NCBI GenBank assembly: GCA_965199975.1
Contig: OZ241340.1
Coordinates: 2,418,001-2,482,000, forward strand
Direction of reading: 5' to 3'
DNA: 64,000 nt
Source of the DNA: JASLDZ01 sp965199975
GTDB lineage: Bacteria; Pseudomonadota; Alphaproteobacteria; Caulobacterales; Caulobacteraceae
Of the stretch, positions 44,024 to 52,861 are shown piece after piece. Position numbers and translations under genes: made by a program. How positions within the stretch are numbered: the stretch's first letter is position 1; every line of letters starts with the position of its first letter. The notes below the pieces were generated by a model. It did not search any database and was not told the DNA's origin. It was given only the letters and a program-made list of their open reading frames with translations.

Positions 44024-44305
44024 CTATTCAAGCTCCATCTCCGCCTGTATCTCCCGCCACTCCTTGCGCGCTGCGAGCTCAATCTTCCATCCGATGTATT
44101 CAGCGGCGATCGCCGCCTGCACGCCTGCATCGGTCAGCTGATATCCAGACCGATGATTGTTGGTTTCAACCACCAACCTCTTTTTGGGCAACCTCTTTGC
44201 GCTCGAACCTATCTGGGCAACCGTGAGCCGGTCATGGAGGTCGACGCAGTTCCTGAGCGAGATCAGCAAGCAGGCTTGCTGGAGCGCCAGCCCGATCTTT
44301 CGCAT
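44024..44305 (-). CDS. Small winged-helix-like hypothetical protein
   Basis: A 93-residue protein. 'KRLVVETNNHRSGYQLTDAG' followed by 'VQAAIAAEYIGWKIE' resembles the recognition helix and wing of a MarR-like or phage-type winged helix, but the N-terminal part is short, so the gene may be truncated. GC is low compared with the core genome. Confidence 0.4.
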   Translation of the reverse strand: MRKIGLALQQACLLISLRNCVDLHDRLTVAQIGSSAKRLPKKRLVVETNNHRSGYQLTDAGVQAAIAAEYIGWKIELAARKEWREIQAEMELE

Positions 44306-44950
44306 ATGCGATTGATCAAAGTAGGCATTTGATTGGACGACGTTTAATCACGTTTGAGAGAGTGGCCGCAAAGGTATGGGGACTCCAAAAGTTTGAGGAA
44401 AACGTTCTTTACGAACGCTCGATAGTCGCATATACGCAGTCGTTTCGCAGTCAGCTGCCCAACACGCGGTGGACAGCTGTCACGATTTACAACCTGGATT
44501 TCGCCCGCTTCTCATGCTTCGAGGAAGCCTGAGTGCGTTGCGCTCAGCTACCAAACCGACGAATGCCAACCGAAGGCTCGCCTCGGAAACCTTGATCCTA
44601 AACGTCGCTAGCCTGTCGCGATGAGGAGCCGTCGCCGACGGCGCACACAAGAAAACGTTTCTGGTTCCTACCGGCAGGGGCTGACTCAAAGCCGCCGTTC
44701 GCAAGGTGCGCTTGCAGGTAGGTAGCCCGCTGTGCGCTGGCTGCGCCGGTCAAGGCGGACTTGTCGGCTGATTCAGAGTGGCGGGTGCATGTGTGTACAG
44801 GCAGCCAAAGGAAGCTGACCCCGTCGGCCATGGGGGCGAGTTGCTGCTGTCTTTCATCAACGTGGAGCCGACGGAGCTGCTAACCGCCACTCGCCACGGT
44901 TGCTCGCACGTTTAAGGGGCCCTTTACGCGCCAGCGCTAGCGTCGCGCCC
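44306..44950. other. Gene-poor stretch before the EAL gene
   Basis: 645 bases of relatively low GC. One weak plus-strand frame (44329-44532, 67 residues) has plausible composition but no family or ribosome binding site. The remainder, 44533-44950, holds no supported gene and must contain the promoter of the EAL gene. Confidence 0.35.
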
Positions 44951-46219
44951 ATGGTGGCTCAAGCTGAGCGGTTCGGCGTATGGGAGCCCACGCCTGTGCT
45001 AGATTACATCGTCCTGGCGCAGCTGCAGGGGTTCGCCTCTCTGGCTGACCAGATTGGGCCGCCCTTGGCGCAGGAAATGCTCGGGGCGCTAAGCGCGCGC
45101 ATCGGGCAGAGCTTCGCGCCCGCGAGTATTGGGCGAGTGGGACACGGCGTCGTCGAATTCAGCCTGAGCGGGATGAACCTTCGCGACGTCGCGCAGCGCT
45201 TGGAGGCGGGCCTGGCGGCGATAGCTGAGCCCCTTGAGGTCGCTGGGGAGCACTTTTCCCTCACCGTCGCCCTCGGCTGCGCCCGCATCGATCCCGCCTA
45301 TCCGCTCTCCCGCTCCATCGCCCGCGCCGAGCATGCGCTGAATGCGGCTTTGACCTCGGACCCCAAGCTTGTGATCGAAGCGGAAGGCGAGCCCGATCTT
45401 GGCTCCGACCGCTTCGGCCTCCTGCGCGACCTACGCAGCGCCATCTCGGGTGGCGACCTCACACTTGCACACCAGCCCAAGCTGAACGTGCGGACCGGCA
45501 AGGTCGACGCCGTCGAGGCGCTGGTGCGTTGGCGACACGCCACGCGCGGAGCGGTGCCTCCCGACGATTTCATCGGACTGGCGGAGGATACCGGCGACAT
45601 CGGCGCCCTGACTCGCGCGGTGCTGCACCGCGCGGTCGCCGATCGCCAGACACTTGTCGGCCACGGGTTCGACGTTCCGATTTACGTGAACCTTTCGGGC
45701 CAACTGCTGTCGGACGAACCGTTCTGTCGCTGGGTGCTGGAGACGTGCGTCGACGCGCCGGGCGGCATAGGGCTCGAAATCACTGAGACGGCGATCATCG
45801 CCGATCCGGAGCGCGCGCTGGGCAATCTAGCGGCTTTTGCGCAGGCTGGCGTGCCTATCGCCATAGACGACTATGGCTCGGGACTGTCGTCGCTGTTCTA
45901 TCTGCAGATGCTGCCAGCAAGCGAACTCAAGATCGACAAGACGTTCATATCCGGACTCGCCTCCAGCCAGCGCGGACCGCTCATCGTGCGATCGACGATC
46001 GATCTCGCCCATGCATTGGAAATGGAAGTCACCGCCGAGGGAGTCGATGACCCCTTCGCCTTAGCCCTGCTCAAGGTGATGGGCTGCGACCGTGTTCAAG
46101 GTTTCCACGTCTCGCCTCCTTTGCCGCTCGTTGAGCTCATAGAATTTCTTCGCGCTAACGCCGAACGCAATCTATCAGACGTGGTTACGACGCCGTTGAG
46201 GATGAACTCAGGCAAATAG
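44951..46219 (+). CDS. EAL-domain cyclic-di-GMP phosphodiesterase with degenerate GGDEF-like region
   Basis: A 422-residue cytosolic protein. Residues 10-140 look like a decayed GGDEF domain with no GGDEF signature. Residues 160-410 are EAL, with key elements intact: 'EALVRW' (E189), 'VNLSGQLL' (N247), 'LEITET', 'DDYGSGLSSL' (D306, D307), 'LKIDKTFI' (K327) and 'TAEGVDD'. It should cleave c-di-GMP to pGpG. It precedes a surface subtilase and a sensor kinase on the same strand, suggesting a joint surface or biofilm role. The ATG at 44951 is preferred. Confidence 0.88.
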   Translation: MVAQAERFGVWEPTPVLDYIVLAQLQGFASLADQIGPPLAQEMLGALSARIGQSFAPASIGRVGHGVVEFSLSGMNLRDVAQRLEAGLAAIAEPLEVAGEHFSLTVALGCARIDPAYPLSRSIARAEHALNAALTSDPKLVIEAEGEPDLGSDRFGLLRDLRSAISGGDLTLAHQPKLNVRTGKVDAVEALVRWRHATRGAVPPDDFIGLAEDTGDIGALTRAVLHRAVADRQTLVGHGFDVPIYVNLSGQLLSDEPFCRWVLETCVDAPGGIGLEITETAIIADPERALGNLAAFAQAGVPIAIDDYGSGLSSLFYLQMLPASELKIDKTFISGLASSQRGPLIVRSTIDLAHALEMEVTAEGVDDPFALALLKVMGCDRVQGFHVSPPLPLVELIEFLRANAERNLSDVVTTPLRMNSGK

Positions 46220-46226
46220 AGGGCGT

Positions 46227-46244
46227 GGTGAATCGATGTTCACC
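46227..46244. promoter_or_regulatory. Inverted repeat GGTGAA-N6-TTCACC upstream of the subtilase
   Basis: A perfect 6-6-6 inverted repeat lies 8 bp after the EAL stop and 82 bp before the subtilase start. It may be a regulator binding site or a weak hairpin. Confidence 0.4.
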
Positions 46245-46325
46245 AGCTTCGTTGTCGTGACATCAATCCGCTCCCCTCTAAACCCACGACAGGCCTGATA
46301 GAAATCGGGCAGGGGGTTTTTGATC

Positions 46326-49316
46326 ATGCTAAGCCGGAACTGCGCTAAGGCGCGTGCGAGAAGGCGAGCCGTTCTCGTATCCACATCGCTTCTGGCGCTG
46401 AGCGCCGGCGCAGCGGCGAACGCGGGGCCAAAGCCCACACCTTTATCGGTGCTGACGCCGACCGCGCCCATCGTTGGAAATGGGCCGGTGTCGCCGCTGT
46501 ACGGCAATCTCCGCTCCTTCTACGGCAACCTTCGCTCCTTCAGCGGCGACTTGGGGCCGTTCTACGGCAACCTCCGTTCTTTCTATGGAAATTTGCGCTC
46601 CTTCCAGGGCCAGGCCGATCCATTCTGGGGAGACATGACGACCTTTTCCACGGGCGCCGGCGCCAACACCAGCAACGTTCCTCTCAATTATGCCGGGCTC
46701 GGAGCTTTCGTCACTGATCTTTCGAGTCAATGGAGCACGTTGGGTGCGACATGGTCCAATCTCGGCGCATATTCCGCGTCCAACACGCAGGCCTATGCAA
46801 CCGTCAACGGCCAGCTGAAGGATCTCGTCTCCAGCTCCTCCACATTCTGGGGCGCGACCGTAACGGCGCGGACCGGGCAATCGTTCAACGACGTCTTCGT
46901 CACGCCCCTACTGAGCAAATACGGGATCGACCTCAACGATCCCTCGTCGTTGGCCAAGCTCTCGCCTGTGCAACAATCTCAGTTCATTTACGCCTGGTAT
47001 GATGGTCTGATGGAATTCACTGGTACCGATCACGTCGACCATTGGATGAGTGAGGTGAACTGGTCACCCTCGTTGACCCAAATCCAAGGCGCCGGCTCCA
47101 ATAGCATCGTCGGGCTGCTCGACTTCACGATCAAGGATGCACCTGACATCCAGGACAACGTCACGAGTTCGGGGGGTGTCTCGACGTACTCGAAAGGGCA
47201 CGGCGCCGCCGTCGCCAGCCTGATCGTCGCCGCTCACGACGGCTCGGGCGTCATGGGCATCGCGCCGAACGCCTCGGTAGTGGCCTACAATCCCTTCGAC
47301 AGCACCGGCACCGCCGCTTGGAGCGACATCTCCAACGGGGCCGTGGCGCTTGGTCAGCACGGCGCGAGCGTGATCAACGCCAGCTTGGGCGTGTCCGGCT
47401 ACACCCTGCACCCCGATTGGAGCACTGTGTTCACCAACGTCGCGGTTCGGGCCGCCGACAAGAACGCGGTCTTCGTGATCGCCGCCGGCAACGACGGTGT
47501 GTCGCAGACGACGAACGTGCCTTGGGATAAGTCCAATGCCTCCTTCATCGTCGTCGGCTCCGTCGATCCGACGCTCACGATCTCCAGCTTCTCGAACCAG
47601 CCAGGTTCTGCCTGCCTCACCTATGGCGGCAAGTGCAACGGCGACTACCTGATGAACCACTTCATCACGGCCTCGGGCGAGTGGCTGCTCGTATCTAATG
47701 ATCAGGGCGGCTTCACGCGTATGTCGGGAACCTCCTTTGCAGCGCCGCTGGTGTCAGGCGCGATCGCACTTCTGCAGGACCGCTGGCCCTGGCTTGCACA
47801 ACATCCGAAGGATGAGGTCGGCGTCATTTTGCGCTCGGCCAAGGATCTCGGCGCGCCAGGTCCAGATCCCGTGTACGGGGTGGGCTTACTCGACGTCACC
47901 GCGTCCCAGTCTCCGCTCAGCTACGACAAGCTCCAGTACTTCCAGTCGAGCACGTCCGCTGTGAAGTCGTTGGGTGGACAGGCTGGAGCCGCTCTTTCGT
48001 CCATAGGCGGCCTTGTTCCGATCGCCGCGCCAGCACTCCGTGATCCCAAGCAGCAGGCTACGTGGGAGGCCGGTGGGGTCGCCATCTACGCCTTCGAGCA
48101 GCTGACGGAGAGCTATCGGGACTTCGCGATCCCGCTCTCGTCCAAGCTGGTCGGCCAGACTGCGGCGACCGCGTCGGGCCAGCAGATGCCCTTGCAGAGC
48201 TACCTGACGAGCAGCTTTATGGTTTGGGCTACGCCCACTGCTCCGGCGGCTCCAGCGCCCAAATCGAAGCTGGCGTTCCTCAACTTTCAGTCCGCGGGTG
48301 AGACGCCGCTCTCCGCGCCGGGCGGTCTCAACTTCAGCATGTCCGCGCAGCCGGTCGTGGCTCAGACGGGGTGGCGCTCGAGCTCCAGCCCCTTCGCGAC
48401 CCGCTTCGCTCTCGCGACGGCCGACGGCGCCTCCGGCGTCAAGTTCGGCTTCGGAGAGGGCGCCAGCGCAGTTGGCGGCGTCACGGGGCTGTCGATGCAC
48501 TCGGACTACGATCCGACGCAGGGCGGAGGCAATCCGTTGCTCGGTTTCGCCTCCGGCGGGGCCTACGCCGCAGGCGACTACGCCCTGACCAAGACCCTGC
48601 GGCTTTCGGCCGGCATGACCACGCGCGACGGTCGGCGCGACCTGGACTCCCTCTCAGTGCAGGATCGCATGGCAGCGCTCGCGGCGGGCGACTACAAGGC
48701 CAATGCCGCGCGGGTCGGCCTCACCTGGCGAGCCGCCTCACGGCTCCAGCTGAGCTTTGGCTACTCGCACCTGAAGGAGGCCGACGGCCTGCTGGGCGTT
48801 CAGTCCACCGACCGTAATGATTTGCGCGACGGTTCGCAGACCGACGGTCTGGACATGGGCGCCGACATTATGCTGGGCGCCGGCTTCGACCTTTCGGGGT
48901 CGGCCACCGTCGGCCGCACGCGCGCTCAGGCGGCCGCTTCGCAGAACCTCGTCGCGGCGCCGGGAGGCATCACCTCCTCGGCCTTTGAGATGGTGCTCTC
49001 CAAGACCCAGCTTCTCGGAGACGACCGTCTTCGCCTGAGCCTCTCCCAGCCCGTGCATACCGAGTCGGGGCGGTTGGCCTACTCCGGCGTACAGGTGGTC
49101 GATCGCGAGACGGGGGAGCTGGGCGTCGTCACCCAATCCTTCGACGCCGCGCAGAACGCGCGGCCACTGGTGGCCGAGATGCTCTACGCCCGCAGCGTGA
49201 TGGATGGCGCCGGCGAGGTCGGGGTGTTCACCCGCGCCGAGAACCGTGGTGTCGACCTGCAAGGTCGCAGCGCCCCGGTGGTGATGAGCGGGGCGAAGTT
49301 CACCCTTCGCTACTGA
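46326..49316 (+). CDS. Exported S8 subtilase with YGNLRSF repeats and barrel-like C-terminus
   Basis: A 996-residue protein: signal peptide (residues 1-33), a repeat block at residues 58-107, a linker, an S8 peptidase domain at residues 255-540, and a beta-rich C-terminal third (about 700-996) ending in an aromatic 'KFTLRY', consistent with an autotransporter-like barrel. The catalytic triad appears intact: D266 ('LLDFTIKD'), H292 ('KGHGAAVAS'), S470 ('MSGTSFAAP'), with oxyanion N389 ('AAGNDG'). Relatives in Caulobacterales and sphingomonads carry FYGN/FWGD repeats. The ATG at 46326 is preferred over a TTG at 46320 because AGGGGG is then about 9 bases away. Confidence 0.9.
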   Translation: MLSRNCAKARARRRAVLVSTSLLALSAGAAANAGPKPTPLSVLTPTAPIVGNGPVSPLYGNLRSFYGNLRSFSGDLGPFYGNLRSFYGNLRSFQGQADPFWGDMTTFSTGAGANTSNVPLNYAGLGAFVTDLSSQWSTLGATWSNLGAYSASNTQAYATVNGQLKDLVSSSSTFWGATVTARTGQSFNDVFVTPLLSKYGIDLNDPSSLAKLSPVQQSQFIYAWYDGLMEFTGTDHVDHWMSEVNWSPSLTQIQGAGSNSIVGLLDFTIKDAPDIQDNVTSSGGVSTYSKGHGAAVASLIVAAHDGSGVMGIAPNASVVAYNPFDSTGTAAWSDISNGAVALGQHGASVINASLGVSGYTLHPDWSTVFTNVAVRAADKNAVFVIAAGNDGVSQTTNVPWDKSNASFIVVGSVDPTLTISSFSNQPGSACLTYGGKCNGDYLMNHFITASGEWLLVSNDQGGFTRMSGTSFAAPLVSGAIALLQDRWPWLAQHPKDEVGVILRSAKDLGAPGPDPVYGVGLLDVTASQSPLSYDKLQYFQSSTSAVKSLGGQAGAALSSIGGLVPIAAPALRDPKQQATWEAGGVAIYAFEQLTESYRDFAIPLSSKLVGQTAATASGQQMPLQSYLTSSFMVWATPTAPAAPAPKSKLAFLNFQSAGETPLSAPGGLNFSMSAQPVVAQTGWRSSSSPFATRFALATADGASGVKFGFGEGASAVGGVTGLSMHSDYDPTQGGGNPLLGFASGGAYAAGDYALTKTLRLSAGMTTRDGRRDLDSLSVQDRMAALAAGDYKANAARVGLTWRAASRLQLSFGYSHLKEADGLLGVQSTDRNDLRDGSQTDGLDMGADIMLGAGFDLSGSATVGRTRAQAAASQNLVAAPGGITSSAFEMVLSKTQLLGDDRLRLSLSQPVHTESGRLAYSGVQVVDRETGELGVVTQSFDAAQNARPLVAEMLYARSVMDGAGEVGVFTRAENRGVDLQGRSAPVVMSGAKFTLRY
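46497..46646 (+). repeat. Heptad-like coding repeat YGNLRSF
   Basis: Seven 7-residue units run through residues 58-107 of the subtilase: YGNLRSF, YGNLRSF, SGDLGPF, YGNLRSF, YGNLRSF, QGQADPF, WGDMTTF. Nucleotide copies differ at third positions (for example ggcaatctc, ggcaacctt, ggaaatttg), showing selection on the peptide rather than a recent DNA duplication. Confidence 0.85.
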
Positions 49317-49360
49317 CGCCGGCGAGCGCCGTAACGGCGAAGGCCCTCCTGGCTTAGCGC

Positions 49361-49372
49361 GCGCTTAAGCGC
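49361..49372. promoter_or_regulatory. 12-bp palindrome GCGCTTAAGCGC upstream of the hybrid kinase
   Basis: A perfect palindrome lies 45 bp after the subtilase stop and 44 bp before the kinase ATG. It could be an operator for kinase expression or part of a terminator-like hairpin. Confidence 0.4.
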
Positions 49373-49415
49373 TCCCGGCGCAGACTTCTGCAGGCGAGCG
49401 GTTGGGGAACAGGCG

Positions 49416-51863
49416 ATGCGGATGAAGAGAGCGGTGCTGGCGTTTGCAGCGGCCTTCGCCATCGCAAACGGAACGGCGGCGGCGGAAAAGGCGCCGAGCG
49501 CTTACGCCGCCGAGATCGGCGCGTCGAAGGCTGCGATGGTGGCTCAGCCGCAAGCCGCCTACGAGCACGCGCGTCGCGCCGACGCGCTGGCATTGCAGGC
49601 GACGCCATCGCGGGCCCGGGATCTGGACGAGGCGGCTGCGGACTGGCTGACGGGGGAGTCGCTCATACGCCTGAAGCGCCCGAAGGACGCCGAGCCGATC
49701 CTCGACCGCGCCCTGGTCACGGTCCGGCGCGCGGCCCCTGGCGTGAAGCTGAACGGCGACCTCTTGCGCTCCCGGGGCGCGGCGACCGCGGCGCTGGGCG
49801 ATGTGCAGTCCGCCCTCAGCGACTTCCTGGCCGCGTTCCACATTTATCAGCAGGCGAACGAGCCCCGCAGCGAAGCCATGGTGCTGCAGGATGTTGCATC
49901 GATCTATTCCGACGCGCGGGACTACGACCACGTCCTCGCCTACAGCCGCCAATCGAATGAAGTCTACTCGAGCGATCCATCCATCACCATGATCGCCCAC
50001 AACAACCTTGGCTTCGCCTTCAAGGATCTGAAGCGATATCCCGAGGCGGAGGCTGAGTTCCAGAAAGCGCTCTTGGCGGCTGATCAGATCGGAAGCGGAT
50101 ATCTGAAGGCCAACATCCTCACCAACGTCGCCATGACGCAGGAACTTCGCGGCCAACACGCCGCCGCTCGTCAAAGCATCGCACAAGGCTTGCAGCTAGC
50201 GCAGGAGGATCCGGAGGCCGCAGGCGAGAAGCCGTCTCTATACGGCGTTCTGGCCAAGATCGACTTCGACTCCGGCGACGCCGCCGCCGCCGCCGCGCTT
50301 CTGGCCCGCACCTTCAAAGGGGTAGACCTCGCCAAAAGCTCCATGGACTTCCGCGACTTCCACGAGCTCGCCTCTAAGGTGTACGAGAAGACGGGCGACT
50401 CCGGGCTGGAGATCGCTCACCTCAAAGCGTTCAAGCGCCTGGACGACCAGGGCCGCGCCTTGGCCGCCTCCACCAACGCTGCGCTGATGTCTGCGAAGTT
50501 CGATTTCGCTAACCAGGACCTCAAGATCGCCAGGCTGAAAGCTGGCGAGCTCGAGCGCGACGTGAAGCTGGCGCGCTCGCAGGCGCGGTTGCGTGCGGTC
50601 ATCTTGTGCGGCCTGCTGCTGGCTGGCGGAGCGAGCTTGGCGGTCACGCTTGTCGGCTTCCTGTCCATGCGGGCGAGCCGCAACCGCATCCGCGCCGCGA
50701 ACGCCGAGCTGGGGGTGTCCAACACTGCGCTGGAGAAGGCGCTCAAGGCGAAGACCGAGTTCCTGGCCACGACCAGCCATGAGATCCGCACGCCGTTGAA
50801 CGGAATCCTCGGCATGACGCAGATCATGCTGGCCGACGGTGCTATAAAGGGCGGCGTGCGCGAACGACTTCAACTGGTGAAGGGCGCGAGCGAGACGATG
50901 AAGTCGCTCGTTGACGACCTCCTCGATGTCGCCAAGGCCGAGAACGGTGAAGTGACGCTTCATCCGCAGACGATGGATCTCCAGCGCGTGCTGAACGACA
51001 CATGCGCCTTCTGGCTCGGTCAGGCCGAAGCCAAGGGTCTCGACCTCTCACTCGACGGAGCCGCGGCCCCACGGTTCATCGTGGCCGACGAGGCTCGCCT
51101 GCGGCAGGTGCTGTTCAATCTGATGTCTAACGCCGTAAAGTTCACTTCATCCGGCAGCGTGGTCCTGCACGCGGCCGCCGTCGGCGACGAGTTGGTGCTG
51201 CGGGTCGTCGATACGGGCCTCGGCATCGCTGCCAATGAGCATGAGCGCATCTTTGAGCCTTTCACCCAGGTCGACAGTGGCGCCACCCGCCAGTTCGGCG
51301 GCACTGGCCTTGGCCTCTCCATCTGTCGCAACATCAGCTCCGCCATGAGTGGGCGCGTGGACGTGGAGAGCTGCGAAGGCGGCGGATCGACCTTCACCCT
51401 GACCACCCCGCTGGTCGTCGCCGAAGCGCCCGCCGCCGTCGAACAAGCGCACGACCTCGCTACGGCGGCCGTCCTGGTCGTCGATCCCAACCCTCTCGCC
51501 CAGAACATACTGAAGGTGGCGCTGGGCGCCGCTGCCACTTCGGTGACGACGGTTGCGCTGGTGGACGAGGGGCTGGATTATCTCCAGACCGCACGCGCGG
51601 ACCTCGTGCTCGTGGATGGCGCTGCACTGAATTCGCTGGGGGTCGGTCTTGAAGCCGCGCTCCACCGGATAATAGACGCTGCGCAGGGCGCGCACATTGT
51701 CGTGACGTGGCCGCAGAGTGAGGCCGAGGCGGTGGACGCCTTGAAGACGGCCGGCGCGCGGATGGTGGTGTTGAAGCCGGTGTCGCCGGTTGCGCTCATC
51801 TCCCAGCTGGCGACCGCCTGGACCAAGGCTCCGTCGCTCGGGGCCATGGCGGCGGCGGCTTAG
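49416..51863 (+). CDS. Hybrid histidine kinase with exported TPR sensor domain
   Basis: An 815-residue protein: signal peptide (residues 1-23), TPR-like periplasmic region (about 40-370; 'AHNNLGFAFKDLKRYPEAEA' is a clear TPR), one membrane helix (about 392-415), coiled coil, HisKA 'ATTSHEIRTPLNGILGM', HATPase ('LFNLMSNAVKFTSSG', 'FGGTGLGLSI'), and a C-terminal receiver-like domain. That receiver has 'VLVVDPNPLA', 'LVLVDGAAL' and 'MVVLKPVSP' and is divergent, perhaps degenerate. It probably passes phosphate to the lone receiver gene 53 bp downstream. The sensed signal may come from the neighbouring subtilase. Confidence 0.9.
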   Translation: MRMKRAVLAFAAAFAIANGTAAAEKAPSAYAAEIGASKAAMVAQPQAAYEHARRADALALQATPSRARDLDEAAADWLTGESLIRLKRPKDAEPILDRALVTVRRAAPGVKLNGDLLRSRGAATAALGDVQSALSDFLAAFHIYQQANEPRSEAMVLQDVASIYSDARDYDHVLAYSRQSNEVYSSDPSITMIAHNNLGFAFKDLKRYPEAEAEFQKALLAADQIGSGYLKANILTNVAMTQELRGQHAAARQSIAQGLQLAQEDPEAAGEKPSLYGVLAKIDFDSGDAAAAAALLARTFKGVDLAKSSMDFRDFHELASKVYEKTGDSGLEIAHLKAFKRLDDQGRALAASTNAALMSAKFDFANQDLKIARLKAGELERDVKLARSQARLRAVILCGLLLAGGASLAVTLVGFLSMRASRNRIRAANAELGVSNTALEKALKAKTEFLATTSHEIRTPLNGILGMTQIMLADGAIKGGVRERLQLVKGASETMKSLVDDLLDVAKAENGEVTLHPQTMDLQRVLNDTCAFWLGQAEAKGLDLSLDGAAAPRFIVADEARLRQVLFNLMSNAVKFTSSGSVVLHAAAVGDELVLRVVDTGLGIAANEHERIFEPFTQVDSGATRQFGGTGLGLSICRNISSAMSGRVDVESCEGGGSTFTLTTPLVVAEAPAAVEQAHDLATAAVLVVDPNPLAQNILKVALGAAATSVTTVALVDEGLDYLQTARADLVLVDGAALNSLGVGLEAALHRIIDAAQGAHIVVTWPQSEAEAVDALKTAGARMVVLKPVSPVALISQLATAWTKAPSLGAMAAAA

Positions 51864-51916
51864 GATCGCCTTCTCGCCTCCGACCAAATACGCTGTCCGC
51901 CGAGATCGGAGACCCC

Positions 51917-52306
51917 ATGCGCGTCCTGTTTGTCGATGATGACGCAATGAACCGACGCGTCGTGCGCGACATGCTAAGCGTTGCGAGCGTCGAGATGGAC
52001 GAGGCCGACAGCGGCGCGGCAGGCTTGGCGAAGGTGGAGGCCGGCGATTACGACCTGATCCTTATGGATCTGCGCATGCCGGGCATGGACGGTCTGACCG
52101 CCACACGCTCTATCCGCGCGCGAGGTGACGCTAAGAGGGGCGTTCCGATCATCGTGGTGACCGCTGACACCGCCCGCGATCTTCGTGAGCAGTGCCTGGA
52201 AAGCGGAGCGAATGATTTAGTCCTCAAGCCCGTGGCTATGAACGGCCTTTTTGAGGCTATTGGTAAGGTCATTGTATCCAACGATCAAGAAGGCCTCCTG
52301 CTGTGA
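51917..52306 (+). CDS. Stand-alone response-regulator receiver
   Basis: A 129-residue CheY-like protein with all key residues: 'VLFVDDDAMNRRVV', phosphoacceptor Asp in 'LILMDLRMPGMDG', Thr in 'IIVVTADTA' and Lys in 'DLVLKPVAM'. There is no output domain. It follows the hybrid kinase and is the likely phosphoacceptor or shuttle protein of the EAL-subtilase-kinase locus. Confidence 0.92.
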   Translation: MRVLFVDDDAMNRRVVRDMLSVASVEMDEADSGAAGLAKVEAGDYDLILMDLRMPGMDGLTATRSIRARGDAKRGVPIIVVTADTARDLREQCLESGANDLVLKPVAMNGLFEAIGKVIVSNDQEGLLL

Positions 52307-52861
52307 GACAAGATCTTAGTGGCAGTCTACCACACGTTAGAGGATGACTCTTGCGCGCTTTCAGAATGGGAGCTGCTTGAGAGCCTAGCCGGCAAGATGC
52401 TCGCCCGCACTGGCTGCCTGGCCCCACTCGCGGATCGGGCGAGCCAGATCTTGGCGGTTAGAACGCGCGCCGGAGTCGCTGCTGCATTGAGACTTCCGCC
52501 TCGGCACGAATGGCGCCGCCCGCTTCGATCGCTGCTCGTGTTCCTTCGGCCTTCAAGCGCACGCACTCCACGATGTTGCAGCCACCTGAGGAAAGAACTG
52601 GCGTCGACACCCTACTAGACGCTGCGAGGGGTGCCCCACCACAGGTCCGGGCGCTCAGAAGCTGCGGCGTAAAAGTCGCAAGGCTCCATCCCACCGCTTC
52701 CTCGCCACTCGAATAGCCAGAACCAACGCCAACAGCCACCAGCGTGACCGGATCTCTCGACTTACCCTCCGTGGTTTTCGCAGCGACGCCGCAGCCGTGT
52801 GGGCCAACGCCACTGCCGCAGCCTAGGCGGCGGACCGCCCTCCCGCTGACTGCGGCTATCG
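52307..52861. other. Gene-free stretch, about 555 bases
   Basis: No supported gene. Short frames on both strands (for example 52319-52618 plus and 52458-52865 minus) have no family match and lack ribosome binding sites. The region separates the signalling locus from a convergent membrane protein gene. Confidence 0.4.

Noticed and set aside
46497..46646. CRISPR or DNA tandem repeat
   Set aside because: The repetition is at the peptide level in a coding frame; nucleotide copies diverge at third positions and there are no spacers. No CRISPR array was found in the window.
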